Positions 53,934-62,171 of a stretch of 64,000 nt of DNA are shown here, piece after piece; the stretch's first letter is position 1, and each line of letters starts with the position of its first letter. The position numbers were made by a program, and so were the translations under genes. Where the stretch lies: positions 62,001 through 126,000 of the forward strand of contig PYVY01000008.1 in the NCBI GenBank assembly GCA_003056425.1. The letters are read 5' to 3'. Source of the stretch: Alteromonas indica. GTDB taxonomy: Bacteria; Pseudomonadota; Gammaproteobacteria; Enterobacterales; Alteromonadaceae. The notes beneath the pieces are model-generated. The model had not been told where the DNA came from. It saw only the letters and a list, made by a program, of their open reading frames with translations, and did not search any database.

Positions 53934-54786
53934 CGCCGTGAACCCGAAACAGCACCACGGAGGCAAGCGGCCACGCCGTTTGCTGTATAAAACCTGGCAA
54001 ATTTTTTGTGCGGGGGTAAGTTATGCGTTTTTCGGGATAGTTGCCCTGCTCATTGGCGCTGTTTTTCGATTAATGAGTCCGATATCTGCCATTTCACCGG
54101 CTAAAAAACAACGTTTAATTCGCTGGTGTATTCATAAAGGCTGCCTGACTTTTATCCGTACTTTGCGTTTTTTCGGGTTAATTCGGTATCATTTTGATAT
54201 TGCGTCGCTACGGGCTGTCCACCCTGGACATATTGTAACGGCGAATCACCCATCACTGATTGATGTGGTATTGCTGCTGGCGGTGAACGAGCAGATTTGC
54301 TGTATTGTGAAAAACGCCATCTGGAACAACTTTTTCATTGGGCCGGTGGTTCGTCAGGCCGGCTTTATCCCTAATAATGCTGAGCATTTTTTACCGTTAG
54401 CAGAAGCCAGACTTAAGGCCGGCGAAAATATTCTTATTTTCCCAGAAGGGACCCGCACAAAAGCAGATAACATTGTAAGATTCAAACGGGGAGCCGCGAA
54501 TATCGCCGTCGCTATTGGTGCGCCGATAATGCCCGTGATAATCCAGTGCGTTCCCCGGGGGTTAAAAAAAGGCGACAAATGGTATGATATCCCTGCAGGT
54601 GGCCTCAATTTCACCTTACGTTCAAGCGAAAGGCTGGTGGTGGAGGACTGTATTGATATTACGTTACCCCGGCCCCAGCAATATCGCCATCTTACCGTGT
54701 TTCTGGAAAACTATTACAAAAAGCAGCTGGAAGATTACACGTTGAGCTTATCAGCAGCTTTTGAGCAACCGCAAAGGACGACATGA
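53926..54786 (+). CDS. PlsC-type lysophospholipid acyltransferase
   Basis: A membrane-associated acyltransferase of about 286 residues. Motifs: TANHPSLIDVVLL (H-x4-D near residue 105) and FPEGTRTKADNI (near 170). A hydrophobic segment (FCAGVSYAFFGIVALLIGAVF) lies near the N-terminus. It should acylate a glycerol-phosphate-type lipid with the polyene or a fatty acid. The likely start is GTG 53926 with AAGG upstream, overlapping the chorismatase by eight bases; GTG 53938 is possible. Confidence 0.85.
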   Translation: MPDAVNPKQHHGGKRPRRLLYKTWQIFCAGVSYAFFGIVALLIGAVFRLMSPISAISPAKKQRLIRWCIHKGCLTFIRTLRFFGLIRYHFDIASLRAVHPGHIVTANHPSLIDVVLLLAVNEQICCIVKNAIWNNFFIGPVVRQAGFIPNNAEHFLPLAEARLKAGENILIFPEGTRTKADNIVRFKRGAANIAVAIGAPIMPVIIQCVPRGLKKGDKWYDIPAGGLNFTLRSSERLVVEDCIDITLPRPQQYRHLTVFLENYYKKQLEDYTLSLSAAFEQPQRTT

Positions 54787-55049
54787 TGAACAGCCAACAC
54801 AAGCGCTTTTTTCACCACGCTATAGAGGCTGCGGTGAGGCTGTTTCGTATTAAGCCAGCCTACAATGCGCCTGAAACTCAATGCTATGAAGCTTTGGCTA
54901 TGCAACCGATGGAAGCGTTAGCGCTGTCGGCAGGTCTCCTGATGCCCTGTACGCGGGAAAACACCAGCGTGCCGTTGATGCAAATACCAACTTCGCATAA
55001 GGCGACAAACCTGTTTGCTGAACTTTCCAGGGAAGCATCATGCCAATAA
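54783..55049 (+). CDS. Small protein of unknown function in the pigment cluster
   Basis: 88 residues, not recognised. It is coupled on both sides (ATGA overlap with the acyltransferase, 10-bp overlap with the thioesterase), so it is very likely real. It has a basic N-terminus (HKRFFHHAIEAAVRLFRIKP), an amphipathic middle rich in Met, Ala and Leu (YEALAMQPMEALALSAGLLMP) and a polar tail. It lacks the DSL carrier-protein motif, so it does not replace a second ACP. It may be a small membrane-associated partner of the acyltransferase or thioesterase. Confidence 0.6.
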   Translation: MMNSQHKRFFHHAIEAAVRLFRIKPAYNAPETQCYEALAMQPMEALALSAGLLMPCTRENTSVPLMQIPTSHKATNLFAELSREASCQ

Positions 55050-55459
55050 AAAAACATGCATTAAACCTCGAGATTCCTTTTTTTGATGTTGATGCATACC
55101 GCGTGGTATGGCACGGAAATTATCCTAAATACCTGGAAATGGCGCGTTGCGCGCTGCTAGCGGACATCGGTTGCCCGTATAGTGTGATGGAAAAAGAGGG
55201 GTACTTTTTTCCAATTGTAGATATCCAGGTGAAATACATTAAGCCGCTGTTGTTTGAACAGCAAGTGGTGGTGGAATCGTGGTTAGCGGAATGGCAAAAC
55301 CGCCTGAAAATTAATTATATTATTAAAGACCGGCTAACCGGAGAAATATTTACTAAAGCAAAAACCACCCAGTTTGCGGTGGCAATGCCTGCGCAAATTA
55401 CGCAATACGAATCTCCGGCTTTTCTAATGAAAGCGGTGAATGCATGGATAGAGAGATAA
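55040..55459 (+). CDS. Hot-dog acyl-ACP/CoA thioesterase
   Basis: A 139-residue thioesterase of the 4-hydroxybenzoyl-CoA/YbgC family. The catalytic block is FFDVDAYRVVWHGNYPKYLEMAR (about residues 13-35), with the Asp in FFDVDAYRVVW. It probably releases or edits the polyene chain or a misprimed ACP. It is coupled by overlap to the small upstream protein and shares TAATG with the LolA-like gene. Confidence 0.87.
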   Translation: MPIKKHALNLEIPFFDVDAYRVVWHGNYPKYLEMARCALLADIGCPYSVMEKEGYFFPIVDIQVKYIKPLLFEQQVVVESWLAEWQNRLKINYIIKDRLTGEIFTKAKTTQFAVAMPAQITQYESPAFLMKAVNAWIER

Positions 55460-56157
55460 TGAAAAAAACGTATTTTACCTGGCTGGGCCTGTTTTGTTTG
55501 CTGGCCGTTGCAGACGCTTCACCGGTACTGGCTAAAGACAGTAAGAACACGGAAGAAACTCTGCTTTCCGCGATATTTCCATCGCGCTGTAACTTTTCAG
55601 GGCACTTTAGCCAACGCAAAGCGGTTGAAGGGGTCTCGGTCCCCTTAAACTCCACCGGTGACTTCTTTTATTCCTGTGATCTGGGGCTTGTGTGGCATAC
55701 CAGCAAACCATTTAGCGAAGCCGTGTTGTATGTGAACAGCACGAATAATTTTAAAGCCGAGGATGATGGTACGCTTACGCCGCTCACTGGGATAACCCGC
55801 TATATCATGTCCAACATTTTTGTACGCCTGTTAAATGGAGATACCGCGTACTTTGCTGAAGAGTTTTCTGTTACCGAAGCAACTGATAAAACTGTGCGGT
55901 TACACCCTGAAAGTGGGATGTTGCAAAAAGGTCTGGACGTCATTCATATCAGTAAAACCGAGGATGACTCGCAAACTGCTGTCAGCATTAAGGTAACCGA
56001 TGTTAAGGGGCAGGATACCCTGGTGTTGATTGACCACATTCAGCAGTATAGTTTTACGGGCAAGCGAAGTGCCTATGAGCAGTGTAATAACCTGTACGCA
56101 GACAAAACAAACTGGTGCCAGGTGCTACGCTCTCCTTCCCGTTTTGACGTTTTCTAA
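55459..56157 (+). CDS. LolA-like outer-membrane lipoprotein carrier protein
   Basis: A 232-residue exported protein with a signal peptide (MKKTYFTWLGLFCLLAVADASPVLA). The mature part has LolA-fold blocks: CNFSGHFSQRKAVEGVSVPLNSTGDFFYSCDLGLVWHTSKPF. It also has four Cys residues not usual for LolA. It probably carries the polyene lipid through the periplasm to the outer membrane together with the MMPL pump. I chose ATG 55459 with GAGAGA upstream, overlapping the thioesterase by one base. Confidence 0.83.
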   Translation: MKKTYFTWLGLFCLLAVADASPVLAKDSKNTEETLLSAIFPSRCNFSGHFSQRKAVEGVSVPLNSTGDFFYSCDLGLVWHTSKPFSEAVLYVNSTNNFKAEDDGTLTPLTGITRYIMSNIFVRLLNGDTAYFAEEFSVTEATDKTVRLHPESGMLQKGLDVIHISKTEDDSQTAVSIKVTDVKGQDTLVLIDHIQQYSFTGKRSAYEQCNNLYADKTNWCQVLRSPSRFDVF

Positions 56158-56160
56158 CCT

Positions 56161-58473
56161 GTGAGCCTGACTTTGTTTGCCCGGCTGGGCCTGATTTTGC
56201 TACTAATCGGCGGGACACTCTACGCTACGCTTTACCCGCAGGCGATTCAGATTGATACGAATATTAACGAACTCAACCCGGAAAAAAACAATGATGCGGG
56301 CCTGCTACATGCCCTAAATAGGCTGACTGCGGATGTCAGTCAACGCTTTATGATAGTGGTGCAAGGCGCAGATAAGCGCAATACCGAGCGGGCTGCCACC
56401 GCCCTGCAAACTGCGCTTAACTCATTACCGCATCTTACTGTTATTGATAGCGATCGCATTTTAGATGACTATTTGACCGTCATTACCCCCTACCGTTTTA
56501 ATGTTCTTTCTGAAAGTCAGCGTAGGGCACTGGAAACAAAAAGCGCGGCGCAACTGGCGAACGCCGCCCAGCGAAAGTTATATCAGTTGGGCGAGGGCGT
56601 CAGACTGATTCCTTTCGAAGCGGATCCACTGGGTTGGTTTTCAGACTATCTGCTTACTATGTCTGATGGAATGGATACACCCGCGACAAACAATCAAGCT
56701 GACAAAACCGTCACTTCGTCTGCGGTCTCAATTTCGGTAAAGTTCAAAGAATATCCCGCTGGCATGGCCGAACAGTTCCGGCTGTATGAACAAATTAATA
56801 CCATAGAGCAGCGCGTTAGTCAGGAGTTTGATGTAGCGGTGCTGCACTCGGGGATGTTCTTTTTCGCTGTTGACTCCGCCCAGTCTGCAAAGGCGGATAT
56901 TCAACTGATTGCGATTGGTTCTATTACCGGGGTGCTGGTGTTGATGCTGTTAGTATTCCGCTCCCTGTTACCGTTGTTGTTATCCCTTGGTTCTATTGCC
57001 GCGGGGGTGGGTTTTGGAATTTTGGCCAGTGTATGGCTGTATGGCTCCGTCCACATACTCACCATCGTATTTGGTGCCAGTTTGATTGGCATTGTTGTTG
57101 ATTATTCGTTGCATTACTTTTACCACTTCCTCGCCGATAAAAAGGTGGCAGAAGCCGCTCAAAAGGGCCGCGACAACATCCTGTTTCGGGCTATGCTGCT
57201 AAGTATGATTACCTCGCTGGTGGGATATGGCGCATTGAGTTTGTCGGACCTTGCTATCCTGCAGAAAATTGCTTTGTTTTCCTGTTCAGGGTTATTCATG
57301 GCCTGGCTTAGCGTAATGCTATTCGGGCCGTGGGTGGTGCGTCGACCTATAGAAGCCAGACAAACCGTGCTCAAAAGCATGATTCATGGCTGTCAGCGTA
57401 TGTTTGGCCGCAGCCCCCGTGGGGTAGGTGCAGCAGGGGGGGCGATAGCTGCGGTGTGCCTGGTTTATCTATTGGCTGGCAAGGTCGAAGTGAATGACGA
57501 CCCAAGAGGGTTTTTTCATGTATCGCCAGCGTTGTTGCAGCAAGAAAAGGCGGTGGCAGCGCTTACCCAGGTATATGAGCCCGGGCGGTATTTACTTATT
57601 CGTGGTCAGCAACCGCAGCAGATATTTGATGCCTTAGACCAACTGTATGCTTTGCCCGGCGTGGACAGGGAAATGATTACCAGTACAGCACAGTGGGTGC
57701 CCTCACCTCAGGTACAGGCACGTAACTATGCGTTACAGGCAAAATTATATGCCGATGGCGGGGCACTGGACTTATTTTCCAGCGCGTTGGGTTTGCCCAA
57801 GACAACGGTAGCCACCGCAAAAGCCGCCTATGCCGACGCCGCGCAAAAGCCGCTTTATTTTGCCACAATGGCAGAACACGTGGCTGCTATCCCGCCCTTA
57901 TGGAGTGCACAGGACGAGGATATATACAGTTTCGGATTAATTCGCAAGAACAGCGATTTAACCGCGCTTGCCGCCGCTGCCGCCGCCATCCCAGGCGTAG
58001 AGTATGTAAATACACTGGGTAATGCGACACAGGCGCTTAAATCACAGCGGGAAACCGGTATTATCCTGTTACTGGTAGCCTATGCCTTGGTTGGGGTGCT
58101 GTTAAGCCTGTGGTATCGCCGCGCCGCGGCCGCCTTGCTGTTACTTATTCCCGCCTCTGCCAGTTTAATTGCTGTTGCATTAGTAGCGGTATTCGGCCAG
58201 GCGTTGACTATTTTTCATATCATGGCACTGTTTCTGGTGCTCGGGCTTGGTATGGATTACATCATATTTGCCCGGGAAATGGCGGCAAAACCAGACACTA
58301 CCCATCAAGCAATACTGCTCTCAGCTATCACCAGCCTGCTTTCTTTCGGTTTACTTGCATTCAGTTCGATGCCGGTAGTTCAGGCTTTTGGAAGTATCAT
58401 TCTGATTGGGAACACTATTAATTTTATCGCGGCGGTAACCCTGATTGGTGGTGGGCCGAAACACAAGGAATAA
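56161..58473 (+). CDS. MMPL/RND-family exporter
   Basis: A 770-residue membrane protein with two repeats, each one helix, a large periplasmic domain, then five helices. Examples: LFARLGLILLLIGGTLYATLYP at the start, IQLIAIGSITGVLVLMLLVFRSLLPLLLSLG near residue 243, IVFGASLIGIVVDYSLHYFYHF, and the C-terminal set with LFLVLGLGMDYIIFARE, which matches the VxDY proton-relay site. It should export the finished polyene lipid from the inner membrane. The start is GTG at 56161, three bases after the LolA-like gene. Confidence 0.88.
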   Translation: MSLTLFARLGLILLLIGGTLYATLYPQAIQIDTNINELNPEKNNDAGLLHALNRLTADVSQRFMIVVQGADKRNTERAATALQTALNSLPHLTVIDSDRILDDYLTVITPYRFNVLSESQRRALETKSAAQLANAAQRKLYQLGEGVRLIPFEADPLGWFSDYLLTMSDGMDTPATNNQADKTVTSSAVSISVKFKEYPAGMAEQFRLYEQINTIEQRVSQEFDVAVLHSGMFFFAVDSAQSAKADIQLIAIGSITGVLVLMLLVFRSLLPLLLSLGSIAAGVGFGILASVWLYGSVHILTIVFGASLIGIVVDYSLHYFYHFLADKKVAEAAQKGRDNILFRAMLLSMITSLVGYGALSLSDLAILQKIALFSCSGLFMAWLSVMLFGPWVVRRPIEARQTVLKSMIHGCQRMFGRSPRGVGAAGGAIAAVCLVYLLAGKVEVNDDPRGFFHVSPALLQQEKAVAALTQVYEPGRYLLIRGQQPQQIFDALDQLYALPGVDREMITSTAQWVPSPQVQARNYALQAKLYADGGALDLFSSALGLPKTTVATAKAAYADAAQKPLYFATMAEHVAAIPPLWSAQDEDIYSFGLIRKNSDLTALAAAAAAIPGVEYVNTLGNATQALKSQRETGIILLLVAYALVGVLLSLWYRRAAAALLLLIPASASLIAVALVAVFGQALTIFHIMALFLVLGLGMDYIIFAREMAAKPDTTHQAILLSAITSLLSFGLLAFSSMPVVQAFGSIILIGNTINFIAAVTLIGGGPKHKE

Positions 58474-58479
58474 GATTTT

Positions 58480-59211
58480 ATGTCTGATCAAAAGCGTGTC
58501 CTCGTGACAGGAGCAAGTGGTGGCATCGGTAAAGCTACCGCCTACAAAATGGCAGCACAGGGCTTTGCTGTCGCAGTACATTATCGCAGTGGCAACGAGG
58601 CTGCGCATAAAATAGTAGCGGATATTCAGGGGCAGGGCGGCAGCGCGATAGCACTGCAATTCGATGTGGCAGACAGGGAGGGGACCCGCGCGGCCATTGA
58701 GGCCGATATTGAACAAAACGGCGCTTATTACGGGGTAATTTGTAACGCCGGCGTAACGCGCGACAATGCGTTTCCGGCCATGACTGGCGAACAGTGGGAT
58801 GGCGTTGTCCATACTAATCTCGACGGTTTTTACAATGTATTACATCCGGTCATTATGCCCATGATTCGATTGCGCCAGGGGGGCCGTATCGTCACGTTGT
58901 CGTCTGTTTCAGGACTAATGGGCAACCGTGGGCAAACTAATTACAGTGCTTCTAAAGCAGGAATCATTGGCGCGACCAAGTCTCTGGCTATTGAGCTAGG
59001 TAAACGAAAAATAACCGTTAACTGTGTAGCGCCGGGGGTTATCGAAACCGGCATGATTGAAGGTGCGGTAGCAGATGAAGCGAAAAAAATGATCCCCCTT
59101 GGCACCTTTGGTGCGGTGGAAGATGTGGCCAATACCATAGGCTTTCTAGTGTCCCCAGAGGCGCGTTATATTACCCGCCAGGTGATTAGCGTTAACGGTG
59201 GCATGTACTAA
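58480..59211 (+). CDS. FabG-like 3-oxoacyl-ACP reductase of the pigment cluster
   Basis: A 243-residue SDR. NADPH site VTGASGGIGKATA (8-20), CNAG near 87, SSVSGLMGNRGQTNYSASKAGIIG with the Ser and YxxxK of the active site, and VAPGVIETGMI near 185. It corresponds to ApeQ, which reduces the ketone after each extension. It ends the cluster. The second ketosynthase that normally follows in related loci is missing; instead there is repeat-rich non-coding DNA. Confidence 0.92.
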   Translation: MSDQKRVLVTGASGGIGKATAYKMAAQGFAVAVHYRSGNEAAHKIVADIQGQGGSAIALQFDVADREGTRAAIEADIEQNGAYYGVICNAGVTRDNAFPAMTGEQWDGVVHTNLDGFYNVLHPVIMPMIRLRQGGRIVTLSSVSGLMGNRGQTNYSASKAGIIGATKSLAIELGKRKITVNCVAPGVIETGMIEGAVADEAKKMIPLGTFGAVEDVANTIGFLVSPEARYITRQVISVNGGMY

Positions 59212-59279
59212 CAATTATTAAGTGTGGCCGGAATGTACGTCCTGCCTGAAATCCTCTATAGCAAAGCGGCGAGTGCTGA

Positions 59280-59642
59280 TGTAGTCAGCCGTTTAAAAAA
59301 GCAAATGCTGGCCGTCTTACCGGTCTTAAACAAGCCGCAAAGGAAATGACCTCGAAAGCGCTGCGTAGTCGGGTGTTGCGCGATATCTCCGCCGCAATGC
59401 TATTAACCCACTTTGCCACAGCGCAGAAAAATCAGGTTGATACATTTGCTTAGCTAACTAATGCCATAGATGGTTACACAATCGCGCGTTAGCAAAATGT
59501 GTTGACGGAAATTGAACAAAAGCGCGAGATTACAAAACTACGCCGCTACGCAGAAACGAATTTAGCCAGATTATCTGACCATGCCACCCAGCAGTATCGA
59601 AAAGGGGTATTTGATGAGCTCGTACCTGACTATGCCTTTTAA
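59280..59642 (+). pseudogene. Decayed coding sequence with two in-frame TAG stops
   Basis: One frame reads as protein-like sequence for about 120 codons, broken only by TAG at 59451 and 59490: GRLTGLKQAAKEMTSKALRS, then ISAAMLLTHFATAQKNQVDTF, and after the stops LTEIEQKREITKLRRYAETNLARLSDHATQQYRKG, ending VPDYAF and TAA at 59640. Composition and helical pattern look real, but I do not recognise a family. No start codon is clear. The end merges into the 14-bp tandem repeat, so the repeat arose from the last codons of the gene. Confidence 0.5.
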
Positions 59643-59690
59643 ACTATGCCTTTTAGACTATGCCTTTTAAACTATGCCTTTTAAACTATG
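59629..59690. repeat. 14-bp tandem repeat, four units plus six bases
   Basis: Four units of ACTATGCCTTTTAA (one with G as last base) and the start of a fifth. The first unit is the 3' end of the decayed frame ending at 59642. Confidence 0.9.
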
Positions 59691-59852
59691 TAGTGGGCGG
59701 TCGGTAAACTACTCGTTTTAAGCTAGGGTAAATGCGTTTTTTTAGCCCGGGCGCCCGACTACTGGCCCTTCATATCGTTTGCAGGCTCTGCACTTAACCC
59801 ATTAACCCTTCTCCCCGAAATATCGCCCTCTGATCTGGATTTCTTATTCTTA

Positions 59853-59873
59853 CTAGAAGGGGGCGGGTGTCTA
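59853..59873. repeat. Solitary REP-like arm
   Basis: AGAAGGGGGCGGGTGTCTAC resembles the right arm of the array at 35466-35862 (AGAAGGTGGGTGTCTA), and GGGTGTCTACGC matches the reverse complement of the array's left edge exactly. No left partner arm is evident. Confidence 0.5.
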
Positions 59874-59955
59874 CGCACCGGCATTATGGGTTATCTCTGC
59901 CGCCCGAGTGCACAACGGCGGGAGTATTTATGCCATCACCTGATAAGTGCACGGT

Positions 59956-60014
59956 ATGATCTATAACATGATCTATAACATGACCTATAACATGACCTAT
60001 AGCATGAGCTATAG
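59956..60014. repeat. 12-bp tandem repeat, about five units
   Basis: Five successive copies of ATGAYCTATARC, drifting towards the right end. Each unit contains an ATG, but no ribosome site or gene is associated. Confidence 0.88.
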
Positions 60015-60104
60015 ATGACCGCCCATGCTACTTCTAATAACTTGCTGGCTGTTTATAAGCACGCTTTTGGGCTTATACGTAACCGGGTTTAATCCCCTGT
60101 AGAG

Positions 60105-60134
60105 TTGACAGGTGTAAAACGATCGTTTTACACT
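60105..60134 (+). promoter_or_regulatory. tetR promoter with embedded operator
   Basis: A consensus -35 (TTGACA, 60105-60110) and a -10 TACACT (60129-60134) spaced 18 bp. A perfect 22-bp palindrome fills 60112-60133 (arms GTGTAAAACGA and TCGTTTTACAC), covering the spacer and most of the -10. A repressor bound here would block polymerase. Expected transcription start is at or next to the ATG at 60141. Confidence 0.75.
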
Positions 60135-60140
60135 GCGCTT

Positions 60141-60668
60141 ATGGATATTAAAAACAAAATACTCTGTGTCGCTGAACGCGTCTTTGATCAAGAAGGCTTT
60201 AATGCCACTGGCATGGGCAGGCTGATTCGCGAGACAGGCCTTTCCAGCCGCACCGTCTATAAACACGTGGGAAGTAAAAATGCTTTAATGGCGCTAGTGT
60301 TGAAGGAGCGTCAGCAGCGTTTTTTCAAAAGTATGGATTTTTCGACCCTCGAGACGTTATTCGACGCCCTACACGCATGGTCTGCTAAGGATGGTATGCG
60401 CGGGTGTTTGTATTTTCGCGTGGGGGCGGAAACCAGCGGCAATATCCCTGAAATACATACCGCCGTAGAGGCTTATCACATACAGCTGGTTAAAGCCCTG
60501 ACAGACTTGATTCATCGTGAAGCCGGCCAGCCTGATGAGTTAATGACCGAGCAACTATTGGTGCTGCTTGAAGGTGCGGTAACCGCATCGACTTATCGCG
60601 GCGCTACCGCTATCGAGGCTGCTCGCCTGAGCGCCAGACGACTACTTCAACCAGAGGCTGAATTGTGA
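60141..60668 (+). CDS. TetR-family repressor
   Basis: A 175-residue TetR-type repressor. HTH: GMGRLIRETGLSSRTVYKHVGSKNALMALVLKERQQRF (about residues 24-61). The C-terminal ligand domain contains RGCLYFRVGAETSGNIPEIHTAVEAYH. It most likely represses itself and the overlapping MFS gene through the palindrome in its promoter. I chose ATG 60141 over the upstream frame start because that extension would cover the operator. There is no Shine-Dalgarno site, fitting a leaderless message. GTG of the MFS gene overlaps its stop. Confidence 0.87.
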   Translation: MDIKNKILCVAERVFDQEGFNATGMGRLIRETGLSSRTVYKHVGSKNALMALVLKERQQRFFKSMDFSTLETLFDALHAWSAKDGMRGCLYFRVGAETSGNIPEIHTAVEAYHIQLVKALTDLIHREAGQPDELMTEQLLVLLEGAVTASTYRGATAIEAARLSARRLLQPEAEL

Positions 60669-61843
60669 ACCCAGCATTCAGGATTGGCTCGTTAGGCTTT
60701 GCGCTTATAGCGGTTTGTTACGGTTTTGCGCGGTTTGCTTTTGGCTTGTTCTTACCCCAAATAGGTGAAGACATTGAACTATCCTCAACCCTCGCGGGGG
60801 TTATGTCGGGTGGCGCCTTTGCGTTGTACTGCATCGCTATTCTGTGCTCAGCGCATTTATCCGAGCGGGTTGGTCCGCGCCCCATCGCGGTAGCAGCAGC
60901 GTTGATTGCAGCAGGGGGAATGTTCGGTATAGCGCTAAGCACTTCGCCTTGGTTACTTGCAGTGAGTGTCATGTTTGCTGGCATCAGTACGGGTCTGGCA
61001 TCACCACCGATGGCGGACGCGGTAGCGCAAAGCGTGGCTCCTCAACAACAAAATTTAACCAATACCGCGATTAATGCAGGTACCAGTGCAGGTGTAGTCC
61101 TCTCTGGCGTAATGGCACTGTTTATTGGTAGCGATTGGCGCATGGTATTCATCATTTTCACTGTCGCCGCGCTTGGGATAGCGGTAGGGGCGGTTGCTCA
61201 GTTACCCGCCCGGCAGAAGGATTTTCGCGGGAGCGCGACGGCTAACCAGTCAAAAACCACCACGTTCGGCTTACCACCCTTTCATACCAACCTGAAACAC
61301 TTGGTGACGGCGGCGTTTTTAATGGGTGCATCGAGTACGGCGTTGTGGTCATTTGGCGGTGCTATAGCTCAACAACGCTTAGGCTGGTTGTCAGAAGACG
61401 TGGGTATGCTGTGGACACTCATCGGCGCAGCTGGCGTGTTAGGTGCTATAGCAGGTTGGCTAACTGCCCGTTTAGGCGTTAATCGGGTACATTGGCTCTC
61501 TCTTATCGCGCTATCGGGCAGTATTTTGATGGTGGGGTTATCGTACACCTCCGTGATGTTAACCTTAACGGGGGGCATATCGTTTGGCGCTGCCTACGTT
61601 ATGTTGACCGGTGTTTATCTTGTTTGGGGGACGATGGCACTACCCGATCGTCCCGGAGTAGGCGTAACAATCGGCTTTCTGGCAATCTCCTTGGGTCAAA
61701 CCTTTGGCGCGCCGCTTTTCGGATTATTGATGGAGTATGGCTCTTTGCAGGCTGCGGTCATCACGTATGCGATACTGGGGTGTGCGGCAGGCGGCTTTAG
61801 TTACCCAACAAGCTGCCTAAGGCCGCGATTGGCCAAGGTTTGA
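60665..61843 (+). CDS. MFS transporter (YbfB/YjiJ- or CynX-like)
   Basis: A 392-residue major-facilitator protein with twelve hydrophobic segments, starting IGSLGFALIAVCYGFARFAFGLFLPQI; the YGFARFAFGLFLP block is typical of YbfB/YjiJ-type members. The loop HLSERVGPRP between helices 2 and 3 corresponds to the MFS motif A region. It probably exports a small toxic molecule sensed by the upstream TetR protein. GTG start overlapping tetR by four bases. The compound is unknown. Confidence 0.87.
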   Translation: MNPAFRIGSLGFALIAVCYGFARFAFGLFLPQIGEDIELSSTLAGVMSGGAFALYCIAILCSAHLSERVGPRPIAVAAALIAAGGMFGIALSTSPWLLAVSVMFAGISTGLASPPMADAVAQSVAPQQQNLTNTAINAGTSAGVVLSGVMALFIGSDWRMVFIIFTVAALGIAVGAVAQLPARQKDFRGSATANQSKTTTFGLPPFHTNLKHLVTAAFLMGASSTALWSFGGAIAQQRLGWLSEDVGMLWTLIGAAGVLGAIAGWLTARLGVNRVHWLSLIALSGSILMVGLSYTSVMLTLTGGISFGAAYVMLTGVYLVWGTMALPDRPGVGVTIGFLAISLGQTFGAPLFGLLMEYGSLQAAVITYAILGCAAGGFSYPTSCLRPRLAKV

Positions 61844-62171
61844 AACATACGCTGCCCACAGCAAATTACGATAAGCATAAATAGCAAATAAATAAGGCGG
61901 TCACACCATGCCTTGCTAAGGTTGGCTCACCGCCAAACTATCCAGCCGGACAACAAGTAATTTTCCCATTTGTAATGGTCCGACCGCATATTAGTATCAG
62001 GTTGTGATCTCCTATCATCCTTTTAAATATAACTAATATATATCTATGTCAGTGATCTCATATTAATTGTCGCGTATTTATTAAACAATCTGGATTTTGC
62101 CAATACGGTATTGAGCCGAGATACACAGTACCGACAAGCCATCCTTACACAACAGGTTGAGGGAAAGAAGA
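61844..62171. other. Promoter region of the sulfur module
   Basis: 328 bp, clearly AT-rich at 62020-62090 (ATATATCTATG and neighbours), a plausible promoter and repressor site for the following sulfide-linked operon. No gene. Confidence 0.5.

Larger units (their letters stand above)
59212..60140. other. Repeat-rich stretch between pigment cluster and tetR
   Basis: 929 bp containing a decayed frame (59280-59642), a 14-bp and a 12-bp tandem array, a solitary REP-like arm near 59853-59873, and the TetR promoter/operator. No intact gene. Confidence 0.7.

Noticed and set aside
54783..55049. Second acyl carrier protein of the cluster
   Set aside because: There is no DSL/DSI phosphopantetheine motif and no acidic four-helix pattern.
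59451..59492. Amber codon readthrough or recoding in the decayed frame
   Set aside because: Two TAG codons 39 bases apart, no start, and no recognisable family make simple decay the better explanation.
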